Part shown: positions 36,614 to 45,382 of the stretch, one piece after another
How the letters are laid out: each line of letters begins with the position of its first letter
How positions within the stretch are numbered: position 1 is the first letter of the stretch
DNA from: CBFHSF01 sp965661055
GTDB lineage: Bacteria > Bacteroidota > Bacteroidia > Flavobacteriales > Schleiferiaceae
NCBI GenBank assembly: GCA_965661055.1
Contig: CBFICS010000014.1
Location: 1 to 64,000 of the forward strand
DNA: 64,000 nucleotides
Reading direction: 5' to 3'
Position numbers and translations under genes: made by a program
Notes under the pieces: generated by a model
Databases searched by the model: none
What the model saw: the letters and a program-made list of their open reading frames with translations, nothing else
Told to the model about the DNA's origin: nothing

Positions 36614-37489
36614 ATGAAAAATTGGTTTCTAATTGCCCTTTCGGGGATACTATTATTGGGATGCAACGAAGAAGCAAAAATCCCTGTATACTTATATCTC
36701 CCAGAGTTTGAAGCCAACACAAACTACAGCACACAAGGAACTGCTTCTCAAGACTTTACAACGGGATGGCTTTATGTAAATGGCGATTTGGTAGGAGCCT
36801 ATGAAGTGCCGACGAAAATCCCCATAATTACTGAGGGAAATGCAAAAATTGATTTTTATCCTGGTGTAAACCTAAACGGTCAAGCAAGTTTTAGGTATTG
36901 GTATGACGAGTTTGCTCCTTACCAAGAAACTTTTAACTTTCAACCCGGAGAGTCTTATGAGTTAAATAGCAATGGTTCTGGACTTGCAAAGGTTGAGTAT
37001 AAACCCAGTGCTACCATAAAGATTCTTGAAGACTTTGAATCAACAGGATTGAACTTAGAGCCGTCAGGATTAAGTGATACCGTTATTTTAAAAACCAATG
37101 TGCCGGGTGAGGTTTTCCAACCAAACATAGCCGGTGAAGAGCAAGATTACTCTGGGAAAATGGTCGTAGGTCCTTTAAACATTGGTGAAGTAGCTACAAT
37201 TTCTGAATATGATCTTCCTAAGTTTGGAGCCAATGTGATTCTAGAAATTCATTACAAAACAAACATCAATTTTACCGTAGGTCTGTATGTTGACCTTCCT
37301 TCACAAGTTATCCAAACCCCAGTGGTTACTGTCTACCCTACTACAGAATGGAAGAAAATGTATATCAACTTAGTTACTGAAGTTAGTGCATACCCTAATG
37401 CTAGCAGTTTCAAAATTTTTGTTGGAGCCATCAATCCATATTCTGAAGAAAGAACCGTCTTCATTGATAATATGAAACTCATTTATTAA
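36614..37489 (+). CDS. Exported lipoprotein of unknown function
   Basis: A 291-residue lipoprotein with signal ALSGILLLGC and cysteine at residue 17. The mature part is beta-rich. An N-terminal half (TGWLYVNGDLVGAYEVP) looks like a PEGA-like strand set, and the C-terminal half resembles a jelly-roll carbohydrate-binding fold (ILEIHYKTNINFTVGLYVD, VFIDNMKLIY). Its stop overlaps the sugar transferase start by one base. It lies in the same run as the Gfo/Idh gene. No enzyme motif is seen. Confidence 0.75.
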   Translation: MKNWFLIALSGILLLGCNEEAKIPVYLYLPEFEANTNYSTQGTASQDFTTGWLYVNGDLVGAYEVPTKIPIITEGNAKIDFYPGVNLNGQASFRYWYDEFAPYQETFNFQPGESYELNSNGSGLAKVEYKPSATIKILEDFESTGLNLEPSGLSDTVILKTNVPGEVFQPNIAGEEQDYSGKMVVGPLNIGEVATISEYDLPKFGANVILEIHYKTNINFTVGLYVDLPSQVIQTPVVTVYPTTEWKKMYINLVTEVSAYPNASSFKIFVGAINPYSEERTVFIDNMKLIY

Positions 37490-38904
37490 TGAAGGTAAGT
37501 GCTATTCAAGTTTCAAAATACGTAGTTGCTGACTCAATAGCAGCTGCACTTTCTTATACCTTGCTTTTTATCTTTAGAAAAGTAGAAATTCAAGGCCAGT
37601 CTTTAACCTCTATGGTTGACTTGATCTCTGATCCTACGTATAGCAAAGGGCTTCTTCTCATCGTATTGTTTTGGTTAGGACTTTATGGAATTACGGGAAT
37701 TTACAAAGACATTTTTAGAAGGTCTAGGTTAAAAGAAATATTTCAAACCTTAAACAGTTCGCTTTTCGGAGCTGTGATTATTTTCTTTGTCTTAATTCTT
37801 GATGATTGGGTTATTTCGTACAAAGATTATTATCAAAGTTTTGGCGTTTACCTGGGGGCAACCTTTTTATTTACCGCTATTTTCAGGTTTTTTCTTTCCA
37901 CCCAAACCATGAAGAAGATACAAAGTAAGAAATTGGTTTTCAATACTTTGTTAATTGGTTCTAATGAAAATGCCGTCGAACTTTTCACTGAACTAAACCT
38001 TCAAAAAAGATCTACAGGAAATCAAATTGTCGGATTTGTAAGCGTCTATCAAAAAATAGATTTTTTGGTAGAAAAAGACTTGCCACTTCTCGGTGTTTAT
38101 GAAGATTTAGAAAAAATCATTGAAGATCACCAAATTGAGGAGGTTATCATTGCCATAGAAACCAGAGAACACGAAAAGTTAGAAGAAATCATTAACCTAC
38201 TTGAAAACACTAAGGTTAGGGTGAAAATGATTCCTGATATATACGATATTATCTCTGGCCAAGTTCGGTTAGAGTCATTAGGAGCTCCTTTAATTGAGAT
38301 AAAGCATGAACTCATGCCTTCTTGGCAGGTTTTTACAAAAAGGTTCTTAGACATTTTTTTAAGCTTGATCATTCTCATTTTGATCTCCCCTATCCTATTG
38401 TTTACGGCCTTAATGGTTAAGTTTAGCTCTGACGGCCCTATTTTCTTTTCTCAAAAAAGAGTCGGATTACATGGCAAACACTTTACCATTTACAAGTTCA
38501 GGTCTATGGTTAAAGACGCTGAGAAAAACGGTCCACAGCTCAGCAAAGAGAACGACTCTAGAATCACACCGTGGGGTTCTGTAATGAGAAAGTACAGGCT
38601 AGATGAGTTACCTCAATTTTACAATGTTCTTATCGGAGATATGAGTATTGTTGGCCCAAGACCCGAAAGAGAATACTACATTGAACAAATTCTTAAAAAA
38701 GCGCCTTATTATAAGCATGTACAAAAGGTAAAGCCAGGAATTACTTCATGGGGAATGGTTAAATTTGGTTATGCTGAAAACGTAAATGAGATGGTTAGTA
38801 GGTTAAAATACGACATCATCTACATTGAAAATATGAGCATCTTAAACGATGTAAAAATTTTGTTTTATACTGTTTTAATTGTCCTTCAAGGACGCGGAAA
38901 ATAA
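37489..38904 (+). CDS. Polyprenyl-phosphate sugar-1-phosphate transferase
   Basis: A 471-residue membrane enzyme of the exopolysaccharide biosynthesis polyprenyl glycosylphosphotransferase group. Four or five N-terminal helices (about 1-140), a CoA-binding-like/Rossmann middle (FNTLLIGSNENAVEL, about 160-260), and a C-terminal bacterial sugar transferase domain starting KRFLDIFLSLIIL, with FFSQKRVGLHGKHFTIYKFRSM and VGPRPEREYY, are present. It starts surface glycan synthesis by loading a sugar-phosphate on undecaprenyl phosphate. It is translationally coupled to the lipoprotein gene. Confidence 0.93.
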   Translation: MKVSAIQVSKYVVADSIAAALSYTLLFIFRKVEIQGQSLTSMVDLISDPTYSKGLLLIVLFWLGLYGITGIYKDIFRRSRLKEIFQTLNSSLFGAVIIFFVLILDDWVISYKDYYQSFGVYLGATFLFTAIFRFFLSTQTMKKIQSKKLVFNTLLIGSNENAVELFTELNLQKRSTGNQIVGFVSVYQKIDFLVEKDLPLLGVYEDLEKIIEDHQIEEVIIAIETREHEKLEEIINLLENTKVRVKMIPDIYDIISGQVRLESLGAPLIEIKHELMPSWQVFTKRFLDIFLSLIILILISPILLFTALMVKFSSDGPIFFSQKRVGLHGKHFTIYKFRSMVKDAEKNGPQLSKENDSRITPWGSVMRKYRLDELPQFYNVLIGDMSIVGPRPEREYYIEQILKKAPYYKHVQKVKPGITSWGMVKFGYAENVNEMVSRLKYDIIYIENMSILNDVKILFYTVLIVLQGRGK

Positions 38905-38910
38905 ATTGAT

Positions 38911-39798
38911 ATGAAAAATGTTACTGTGATTGGTGCAGGCACCATGGGAAACGGAATTGCACACGTATTTGCCCAAAAAGGATATGAAGTCAATCTATTT
39001 GACTTATCAGAAAAATCTTTAGAAAGAGGATTAAGTACTATTGCTAAAAACCTTGATAGACAAGTAGCTAAAGAAATTATTTCTGAAGAAGAAAAAACGG
39101 CAACTCTACAAAGAATTTCGACCTTTACAGAAATGAAAAGTGCCGTTTCTTCGGCTGACCTTGTGGTTGAAGCTGCCACCGAAAACTGGAAAATTAAAGC
39201 TCAAATTTTTAGAGATTTAGACGAACTTACTCCTGCCAATTGTATTTTGGCAACTAACACATCTTCTATATCCATTACTCAGATAGCTGCAGAAACTAGC
39301 CGACCTGATAAGGTAATCGGTATGCACTTTATGAATCCGGTTCCGGTAATGAAACTCATAGAGATTATTCGTGGGTATTCTACAAGCGATGAAGTTTGTA
39401 ACACTATTGTAGACCTTTCTACCAAGCTGGGTAAAACGCCTGTAGAATGTAACGATTACCCAGGATTTGTTGCCAACCGTATCTTAATGCCTATGATTAA
39501 TGAGGCTATTATTTCTCTACACGAAGGAGTTGCTGGAGTTAGTGAAATAGATACCATTATGAAACTAGGAATGGCACATCCAATGGGCCCTCTTCAATTA
39601 GCTGACTTTATTGGACTTGACGTTTGCTTGAGTATTCTAAAAGTCCTTCATGAAGGATTTGGAAACCCAAAATACGCTCCATGTCCGCTATTGGTTAACA
39701 TGGTTATGGCCGGAAAACTTGGCGTAAAGTCGGGTGAAGGATTTTACGATTATTCAAACGGTCCTAAGAACGCCGTGGTATCTAAAAGCTTTGCCTAA
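38911..39798 (+). CDS. 3-hydroxyacyl-CoA (3-hydroxybutyryl-CoA) dehydrogenase
   Basis: A 295-residue NAD-dependent enzyme of beta-oxidation or butyrate metabolism. The loop VIGAGTMGNGIAHVFAQKGYEV starts the fold; LATNTSSISITQIA, IGMHFMNPVPVMKLIEII with the catalytic histidine, and NDYPGFVANRILMPMINEA follow. The C-terminal substrate domain MGPLQLADFIGLDVCLSIL is complete. It follows the sugar transferase by 6 bp and could share its transcript, although the functions look unrelated. Confidence 0.94.
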   Translation: MKNVTVIGAGTMGNGIAHVFAQKGYEVNLFDLSEKSLERGLSTIAKNLDRQVAKEIISEEEKTATLQRISTFTEMKSAVSSADLVVEAATENWKIKAQIFRDLDELTPANCILATNTSSISITQIAAETSRPDKVIGMHFMNPVPVMKLIEIIRGYSTSDEVCNTIVDLSTKLGKTPVECNDYPGFVANRILMPMINEAIISLHEGVAGVSEIDTIMKLGMAHPMGPLQLADFIGLDVCLSILKVLHEGFGNPKYAPCPLLVNMVMAGKLGVKSGEGFYDYSNGPKNAVVSKSFA

Positions 39799-39856
39799 CT
39801 CTATTATCCGTCAAAAGACGATTTGTAAATAAATACTTCAGCCCAGTTCGTTTTTT

Positions 39857-39864
39857 TAGATTTG
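39857..39864 (+). promoter_or_regulatory. Candidate -7 element (TAGATTTG) for the C1 peptidase gene
   Basis: A full TAnnTTTG match 21 bp before the start; no good -33 TTG. Confidence 0.4.
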
Positions 39865-39885
39865 GGCCAATAAAAAAGAATACAG

Positions 39886-41073
39886 ATGAAAAATAAATGG
39901 ATCACCGCTTTCGCGGGATGCTTAGTGGCAGGTACAATGTCTGCACAAATTGATTTAATTAAAAAAGTAGAAAACAACGGTTCTGAATTAAGTACTAAAG
40001 GCTACCAATTTGAAACAATTGTTGATTTAGAAGCAACTTCTGTAAAGAATCAAGGAAGGTCAGGTACTTGTTGGTCTTACGCTTCAACCGGTTTTATTGA
40101 ATCAGAAATGATGAGAATGGGTAAAGATTCTATTAATATTTCTGAGATGTTTACTGTACGCCAAGTATACCTTGATAAGGGTGAAAAATATGTAAGACTT
40201 CACGGTAACTTAAACTTTGCCCAAGGAGGTGCTCTTCCAGATGTAATGTATGTTATTAAAAAGTACGGAGCCGTTCCTCAACAAGTATATGAAGGACTTA
40301 GCTACGGTACCGATATTAACAACCACGGAGAAGTTGAGGGGGTACTAAAAGGAATGTTAGATGCGGTCATCAAAAACAAAAACGGTAAGATTACTACTGC
40401 TTGGAAAAATGCTTTTACAGCAACCCTAGACGCTTATTTTGGAGCTTACCCAGAAGAGTTTGAATACAACAACAAGAAGTACACTCCAAGAACCTTTGCA
40501 GATGATTACATGGAAATCAATGCAGACGACTATGTACAGTTAACAAGCTTTACCCACTACCCTTTTAACACAATGGTAGAAATTCAAGTTCCAGACAACT
40601 GGGCTTGGGGCAAGTCATTTAACGTTGAGTTAGACGAAATGATTGAAGCTGTAAACCACGCCCTTGACAATGGTTTTACACTTTCTTGGGCTACTGATGT
40701 CTCTGAGAAAGGATTTAGCGTTAGAAACGGTTTAGCTATTGTTCCTGAAACTAAGTGGTCAGAAATGAATGAGGAGCAAAGAAAAGCTACTTTTGAATCT
40801 CCTGTTAACCAAATGGAAATTACTCAAGAAATGCGTCAGGAGGCTTATGACAACTACGAGACTCAAGACGATCATGGTATGCATATTACAGGACGTGTAA
40901 AAGATCAAAACGGGACAGTTTACTACAAAGTAAAAAACAGCTGGGGAGAAATTGACAATCCATACAATCCTGGGTACATCTATGTTTCTGAGGCGTATTT
41001 GAGATATAAAACTATTTCTGTTTTAGTTCATAAAGACGGACTACCCAAGTCTATCAAGAAAGAAATGAAATAA
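39886..41073 (+). CDS. Exported C1B-family cysteine peptidase (bleomycin hydrolase/PepC-like)
   Basis: A 395-residue peptidase. A signal peptide (FAGCLVAGTMSAQ) leads, then the catalytic cysteine in NQGRSGTCWSYASTGFIESE (about residue 60), the catalytic histidine in DDHGMHITGR and the asparagine in YYKVKNSWGE. NFAQGGALPDVMYVIKKYG is typical of the aminopeptidase C/bleomycin-hydrolase branch found in Bacteroidota. It is likely periplasmic and degrades peptides. A strong terminator follows. Confidence 0.92.
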   Translation: MKNKWITAFAGCLVAGTMSAQIDLIKKVENNGSELSTKGYQFETIVDLEATSVKNQGRSGTCWSYASTGFIESEMMRMGKDSINISEMFTVRQVYLDKGEKYVRLHGNLNFAQGGALPDVMYVIKKYGAVPQQVYEGLSYGTDINNHGEVEGVLKGMLDAVIKNKNGKITTAWKNAFTATLDAYFGAYPEEFEYNNKKYTPRTFADDYMEINADDYVQLTSFTHYPFNTMVEIQVPDNWAWGKSFNVELDEMIEAVNHALDNGFTLSWATDVSEKGFSVRNGLAIVPETKWSEMNEEQRKATFESPVNQMEITQEMRQEAYDNYETQDDHGMHITGRVKDQNGTVYYKVKNSWGEIDNPYNPGYIYVSEAYLRYKTISVLVHKDGLPKSIKKEMK

Positions 41074-41074
41074 T

Positions 41075-41103
41075 AAAAAAGCGGCCTTGGGGCCGCTTTT
41101 TTT
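41075..41103 (+). terminator. Intrinsic terminator after the C1 peptidase gene
   Basis: Stem AAAAAAGCGGCC/GGCCGCTTTTTT with a TTGG loop and T tail. Flanking A and T runs suggest it works in both directions. Confidence 0.9.
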
Positions 41104-41108
41104 ATGTC

Positions 41109-41381
41109 TTATAGTGAAATTAAACCTTCAATACCTCCAGCCTCTTTATATCGCTCAATTACTTTGTCAGGATTAAGCATTAGTTCTTTTGCCGTAACTG
41201 AAACAAAGTTTCCTTTTTTTGAAGTCCTCATCGTTACTTCAGCTGTATCAGTATTAAAGAGACTTTCAACCTGTGCTATCTTTTCATTGTTAGAAGGAAC
41301 AATAAACTTAAACATGTAAATCGCTGGCCACTTATTCCCCGCCTCTAATTGTTCCTTTAGTTTTTGCCACTTTTCTTCCAT
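41109..41381 (-). CDS. DUF493 family protein
   Basis: A 90-residue cytoplasmic protein beginning MEEKWQKLKEQLEAG; the open frame continues upstream into the promoter zone of the divergent gene but that part is not coding-like. KWPAIYMFKFIVPSNNEKIAQVESLF and VTMRTSKKGNFVSVTAKELML match the DUF493/YbeD ferredoxin-like fold, which resembles ACT domains. The role is unknown. Confidence 0.85.
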   Translation of the reverse strand: MEEKWQKLKEQLEAGNKWPAIYMFKFIVPSNNEKIAQVESLFNTDTAEVTMRTSKKGNFVSVTAKELMLNPDKVIERYKEAGGIEGLISL

Positions 41382-41438
41382 AGTTGATTTTGTTCCGATT
41401 ATTTTAGAAATTACTGTCTCAATAATACCCGCAAAAAT

Positions 41439-41918
41439 ATGAAAAGCATAGATCAATGGTTTGATGAATACGGTGAAAGTCATCAAAACAAAACCAATAA
41501 GCTAATTCATTGGCTCTGTGTGCCTACTATCTACTTCTCTATTATCGCTTTGGCCTCAGAAATTACCTTTCCATTCATAGCCTCAGTTTTACCAGAAACA
41601 TTTCTCCCTTACAACCATTTAGGCACCCTTTTGGTTTTCATGGCCTTTATCTTCTATGTTATTTTAAGTCCGAAGATTTCAATAGGACTTCTCTTATTTA
41701 GTATGGTATGCCTTGTTTTGGTTACCTTCTTAAACAACCTACCCTTTACTGTATGGCAGAGTGCTTTGTTTTTATTTGTCATAGCCTGGATAGGCCAATT
41801 TTATGGTCATAAAGTTGAAGGTAAAAAGCCAAGCTTTTTAAAAGATTTAGTCTTCTTGCTTATTGGGCCAGCATGGCTTATGGGGTTTGTCTACCGAAGG
41901 TTAGGCCTTACTTACTAA
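41439..41918 (+). CDS. Mpo1-like (DUF962) membrane protein
   Basis: A 159-residue membrane protein of the Mpo1/YGL010w group. It begins with SIDQWFDEYGESHQNKTNKLIHWLCVP, whose two histidines (EYGESH and NKLIHW) are conserved, and the C-terminal WIGQFYGHKVEGKKPSFLKDLVFLLIGPAW supplies another. Yeast Mpo1 is an iron-dependent 2-hydroxy fatty acid dioxygenase; the bacterial substrate is not known. About four helices are visible. It is divergent from the DUF493 gene, 57 bp apart. Confidence 0.87.
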   Translation: MKSIDQWFDEYGESHQNKTNKLIHWLCVPTIYFSIIALASEITFPFIASVLPETFLPYNHLGTLLVFMAFIFYVILSPKISIGLLLFSMVCLVLVTFLNNLPFTVWQSALFLFVIAWIGQFYGHKVEGKKPSFLKDLVFLLIGPAWLMGFVYRRLGLTY

Positions 41919-41922
41919 TCGC

Positions 41923-42642
41923 TTAGCGCGTAGAAACTACGTAGTCTTTGATAATGGTTTTTAGAAACTTCATGGGGTCTTTGGGTAACTTTTTTATTTC
42001 TAAAAGGGTAGCAATTTTTTTAGAAAGTTTATTAATAGCTTCTCTATGCACCGCATTGTTGAATTGAGTAGCTCTTGAAACCGTTTGCTTTATCCAAACA
42101 ACATCTTCTTCAGAAAGTCTAGTCACCATTGGATATTTAACCTCATAGTCAGAAAACACTTTGTTATTGAGAACCTTTTTTATGGATTGAAAAGACTTTT
42201 TGTTTTCTACCACGATGGTCCCCGCTACCCTATCTCCTAAACGCTGCGACTTTTCAGTACTTCCTGTAAGGATAAAGGCAAGAGTACCTCCGGTAAGGTA
42301 AAGGTCTGGAATTCTAAAAAGCCATCTCGCTGATGCTTCTGTAATTCCTATTTCTGAACCATCAGTTCTTCTTACTTTGATACCCATCATCATCTTGCCA
42401 ACTGTTCTGCCCTGATTAAGAGTCTCTAAAAGAAGTGAGTATAGAAAAACAATAGGAATGATGATTAAATAGTAAATGTATTCCACATTAAAACCAGTCA
42501 ATTTAATAGCCCAGGTTAAAAGAAAAATAAAAATAATCAGTGCAGATTGATCAATAATAAATGCAAAAACTCTAGAGCTTTGCGAAGCCAAAATCATTTC
42601 TATAACTACATTCTGTGGGGTAAGTATACTGACTTTATTCAT
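41923..42642 (-). CDS. RDD family membrane protein
   Basis: A 239-residue protein with the RDD domain in the first 150 residues: SSRVFAFIIDQSALIIFIFLL has the R and D, GRTVGKMMMGIKVRRTDGSEIG the central segment, and RLGDRVAGTIVVENKK the last motif. The C-terminal 80 residues are hydrophilic and helical. RDD genes commonly sit with the SpoIIM, MoxR and DUF58 genes that follow on the other strand, so it likely belongs to that locus. Confidence 0.9.
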   Translation of the reverse strand: MNKVSILTPQNVVIEMILASQSSRVFAFIIDQSALIIFIFLLTWAIKLTGFNVEYIYYLIIIPIVFLYSLLLETLNQGRTVGKMMMGIKVRRTDGSEIGITEASARWLFRIPDLYLTGGTLAFILTGSTEKSQRLGDRVAGTIVVENKKSFQSIKKVLNNKVFSDYEVKYPMVTRLSEEDVVWIKQTVSRATQFNNAVHREAINKLSKKIATLLEIKKLPKDPMKFLKTIIKDYVVSTR

Positions 42643-42875
42643 GAAGGCAATTTACAATTTGATTTTTCTTTTTTTTGAAATTAATCACAATTTCAAAGTT
42701 AATGTTTTAACAAATTAAGGGTTAAGCAATTAAACTGCGTGTGAGTTTTCACTTCTAAAAAGAGTTTAAAATAAAGGAATCGATTCATTTACAATAATGA
42801 TTAATTGGTTAAAAAATCTAAATATTTTATTACTTTCCCATTCCAAATCTCCCTAACCAAAACAAGTTTGAGTTT

Positions 42876-44729
42876 ATGAAAGAATCTGATTTTATTTCTA
42901 AAAATGCCAAGAGGTGGCAAGAAATAGAAGGCAGGTTAAATTCTCATAGAAAAAATACAACGGGGTTATCTAAGGATTTCAGTAAAATTGTTGATGACCT
43001 CTCCTATTCTCAGTCTTTTTATAAAAGAAGGTTTGTTAAGGTATACCTAAACAGTTTAAGCGTATCACTTTATAAAACCGTTTTCTCTAAGAGCAAAAAA
43101 CGAAAAGGGGACTTTTTGAATTTTTGGAACAAGGAATTACCCTTACTAATTTATTACTGTAGGAAAGAAATGGGACTATCCCTGTTAATTTTTTTAATTG
43201 CGGTAATAGCGGGCGTTGTTTCAACCCAAATGGAACCTGGATTTACTGAAAGCATTTTAGGAAGCAATTATGTAAACATGACGGAAGAAAATATTGAAAA
43301 AGGAGATCCTATGAATGTTTACAAAAGCATGAATAGTATAGAGATGTTCTTTATGATTTTCTACAACAATATTCAGGTGTGCTTTTTTAGTTTTGTTCTT
43401 GGTATTTTGGCGGGAATTGGCACTAGTTCCATTCTCATTTCTAATGGCGTAATGCTAGGCACTTTTCAATATTATTTTTACACCAAAGGAATGTTCTGGC
43501 TAAGCTTTTTAACCATTTGGCAACATGGGTCAATAGAAGTTCCTGCCATAATTTTTTCTGGCGGCGCAGGACTTGTCATAGCAAAAGGCCTTCTATTTCC
43601 TAATACACTTTCAAGGTCGTTAAGCCTTCGTGTAGCCTTTAAAAAAGGAATTAGGCTCATGTTAGGAATCTCACCGGCCGTTTTACTCGCCGCTATTATT
43701 GAGAGTTTTTATACCCGCTATGACAACCTTCCGATTTCCTTGCGAATTGTAACGGTTATATTAGGTTTTGGGATTGTAGGTCTGGTTTACGTCTACCTTC
43801 CCTATAAAAGAGCTAAGGAGTTCGGGATGGAAGAAATTAAAAAAGAGAATGAAGACTATCAATGGGCATATTCTGAAGTTTCACTACCCAATAGTCTTAT
43901 TCAAAAAGTAGGAAGCCTTATCTTTTATAGCATCCAGTTTATTCAAAGTAAGTTTTCAAAGTACTTGCTCTATTCATCGATTGCAGCCATTATTTTTTCA
44001 TTTCTAGGTTTATACTTTTCAAGAAACTTACTAGACTCTTTCCAGTTTTACAGCATTGGTGGAATTCACCCACTAGCCTCCTCAGTAGAACTACTTCAAA
44101 AAAGCGTAGAAAGGTTTTCTGATTTTTCTACCTTATTTAATTATGTTGAATATCCCCTACTGGCTTTTATATTTTTGCCTCTCATCGGATTTTTCATAAA
44201 CCTTGTTATCAGTAATTTAAAAGCTGACTTTCCTTTTAAAAGTGGAGAAAAGAAACCAAGTTATTTAAGCACATACTTTTTATTGGTTCCTGTTTTCTTT
44301 CTAGGCCTTTACAGTGAAATGTTTTTCGTTTGGTCGCTAATACTCTTTCCAATGATTACCTTGTCGGTTTGGTTTTCAAGTCGATATGGTATTGTTAAAG
44401 GGATTTTAAAAACCTTTAAATTGATTATTCATAGACCTATTTACTTTTTTCTAACCTTGTTGTTGTCCTCTTTATTCTGCCTAGTATTCTTCTTATTATT
44501 AGAAAGTCCCATATTGTTCTTAATTCTAGGCATGGTTAATAATTTTATTGGTTTAGAAGGTGAAATAGCTCATTTTGTTTCTGCCTTTATGGTTTTGGCG
44601 TCTTTTGTTTTTCTCTATTTACTGACTTTAGTATTCTCAACCTATTCTGTAATTCAAGGAGGAGAATCTATGCTAGAAATTGTGGAGGCAAACCAATTAA
44701 ATGAGAAAATAGAAGAGTTTAGTATATGA
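42876..44729 (+). CDS. SpoIIM (DUF95) protein with a fused C-terminal membrane domain
   Basis: A 617-residue integral membrane protein. The first 330 residues are a stage II sporulation protein M domain, with a soluble helical start (NAKRWQEIEGRL) and helices around MFFMIFYNNIQVCFFSFVLGILAGIGT and FWLSFLTIWQHGSIEVPAIIFSGGAGL. A second unit (about 360-610) adds about six helices. Typical SpoIIM homologues in Bacteroidota are near 320 residues, so the second half is an extra domain or fused neighbour. It starts the DUF4129-DUF4350-MoxR-DUF58 run and overlaps the next gene by 4 bp. Confidence 0.87.
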   Translation: MKESDFISKNAKRWQEIEGRLNSHRKNTTGLSKDFSKIVDDLSYSQSFYKRRFVKVYLNSLSVSLYKTVFSKSKKRKGDFLNFWNKELPLLIYYCRKEMGLSLLIFLIAVIAGVVSTQMEPGFTESILGSNYVNMTEENIEKGDPMNVYKSMNSIEMFFMIFYNNIQVCFFSFVLGILAGIGTSSILISNGVMLGTFQYYFYTKGMFWLSFLTIWQHGSIEVPAIIFSGGAGLVIAKGLLFPNTLSRSLSLRVAFKKGIRLMLGISPAVLLAAIIESFYTRYDNLPISLRIVTVILGFGIVGLVYVYLPYKRAKEFGMEEIKKENEDYQWAYSEVSLPNSLIQKVGSLIFYSIQFIQSKFSKYLLYSSIAAIIFSFLGLYFSRNLLDSFQFYSIGGIHPLASSVELLQKSVERFSDFSTLFNYVEYPLLAFIFLPLIGFFINLVISNLKADFPFKSGEKKPSYLSTYFLLVPVFFLGLYSEMFFVWSLILFPMITLSVWFSSRYGIVKGILKTFKLIIHRPIYFFLTLLLSSLFCLVFFLLLESPILFLILGMVNNFIGLEGEIAHFVSAFMVLASFVFLYLLTLVFSTYSVIQGGESMLEIVEANQLNEKIEEFSI

Positions 44730-45382
44730 AAAAGTTTATCCTATTAACTCTTATTTTCATCACGTGGATTGCCCAAGGACAATCGTCTGATAGTGAGCCA
44801 TGGATTACGGATGAGGAGTACAAAGAATCGGTAGAAGGCAAAGACTATTACGAGGCTAATCTTGAAGAATCAAAGGCTGAAAAAAGAAATATTCAACCTC
44901 CTTTGTTTACAGAACTCATTACTAATATTATTGCGGTTTTAGCTATTCTGTTTTTAGTAGGATTGGTTGCTTACTTTGTTGTAATATCCATCAAAAAAAA
45001 ATCATTAAACACCCAGAATACTAAAAAATCAAGAATTAAAGCCTTGAGCCTAAGAGACGCTGAAGAAAATCTTGACATGAGAGATTTAAGTCATCTTATA
45101 GCAAAAGCAGAGTTAGATAAAGACTATAAATTACTCATAAGGCTTCACTATCTAGGCACACTTCAGTATTTAAACGACCATAAATTTATTGTTTGGAAAA
45201 TTCAAAAAACAGATTTTCACTATTTAACTGAAGTCAAAAAACAAGAATTTCATTTATCTTTTTTTCAGTTAATAACCATCTTTCAAAATACTTGGTATGG
45301 CCTTACCATCCCAGAAGAAGACGATGTAAAAGCTGCATTATTTTTTATTAACCGAGTAAAAAATAAGTCAATAAATGAATAA
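44726..45382 (+). CDS. DUF4129 domain protein
   Basis: A 218-residue protein with a signal peptide (LLTLIFITWIAQG), a short acidic periplasmic stretch, one membrane helix (about 65-90, IIAVLAILFLVGLVAYF) and a cytoplasmic DUF4129-type C-terminus (LRLHYLGTLQYLNDHKFI, FFQLITIFQNTWYGL). The domain is usually found beside MoxR and DUF58 genes. It overlaps its two neighbours (4 and 8 bp). Confidence 0.8.
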   Translation: MKKFILLTLIFITWIAQGQSSDSEPWITDEEYKESVEGKDYYEANLEESKAEKRNIQPPLFTELITNIIAVLAILFLVGLVAYFVVISIKKKSLNTQNTKKSRIKALSLRDAEENLDMRDLSHLIAKAELDKDYKLLIRLHYLGTLQYLNDHKFIVWKIQKTDFHYLTEVKKQEFHLSFFQLITIFQNTWYGLTIPEEDDVKAALFFINRVKNKSINE

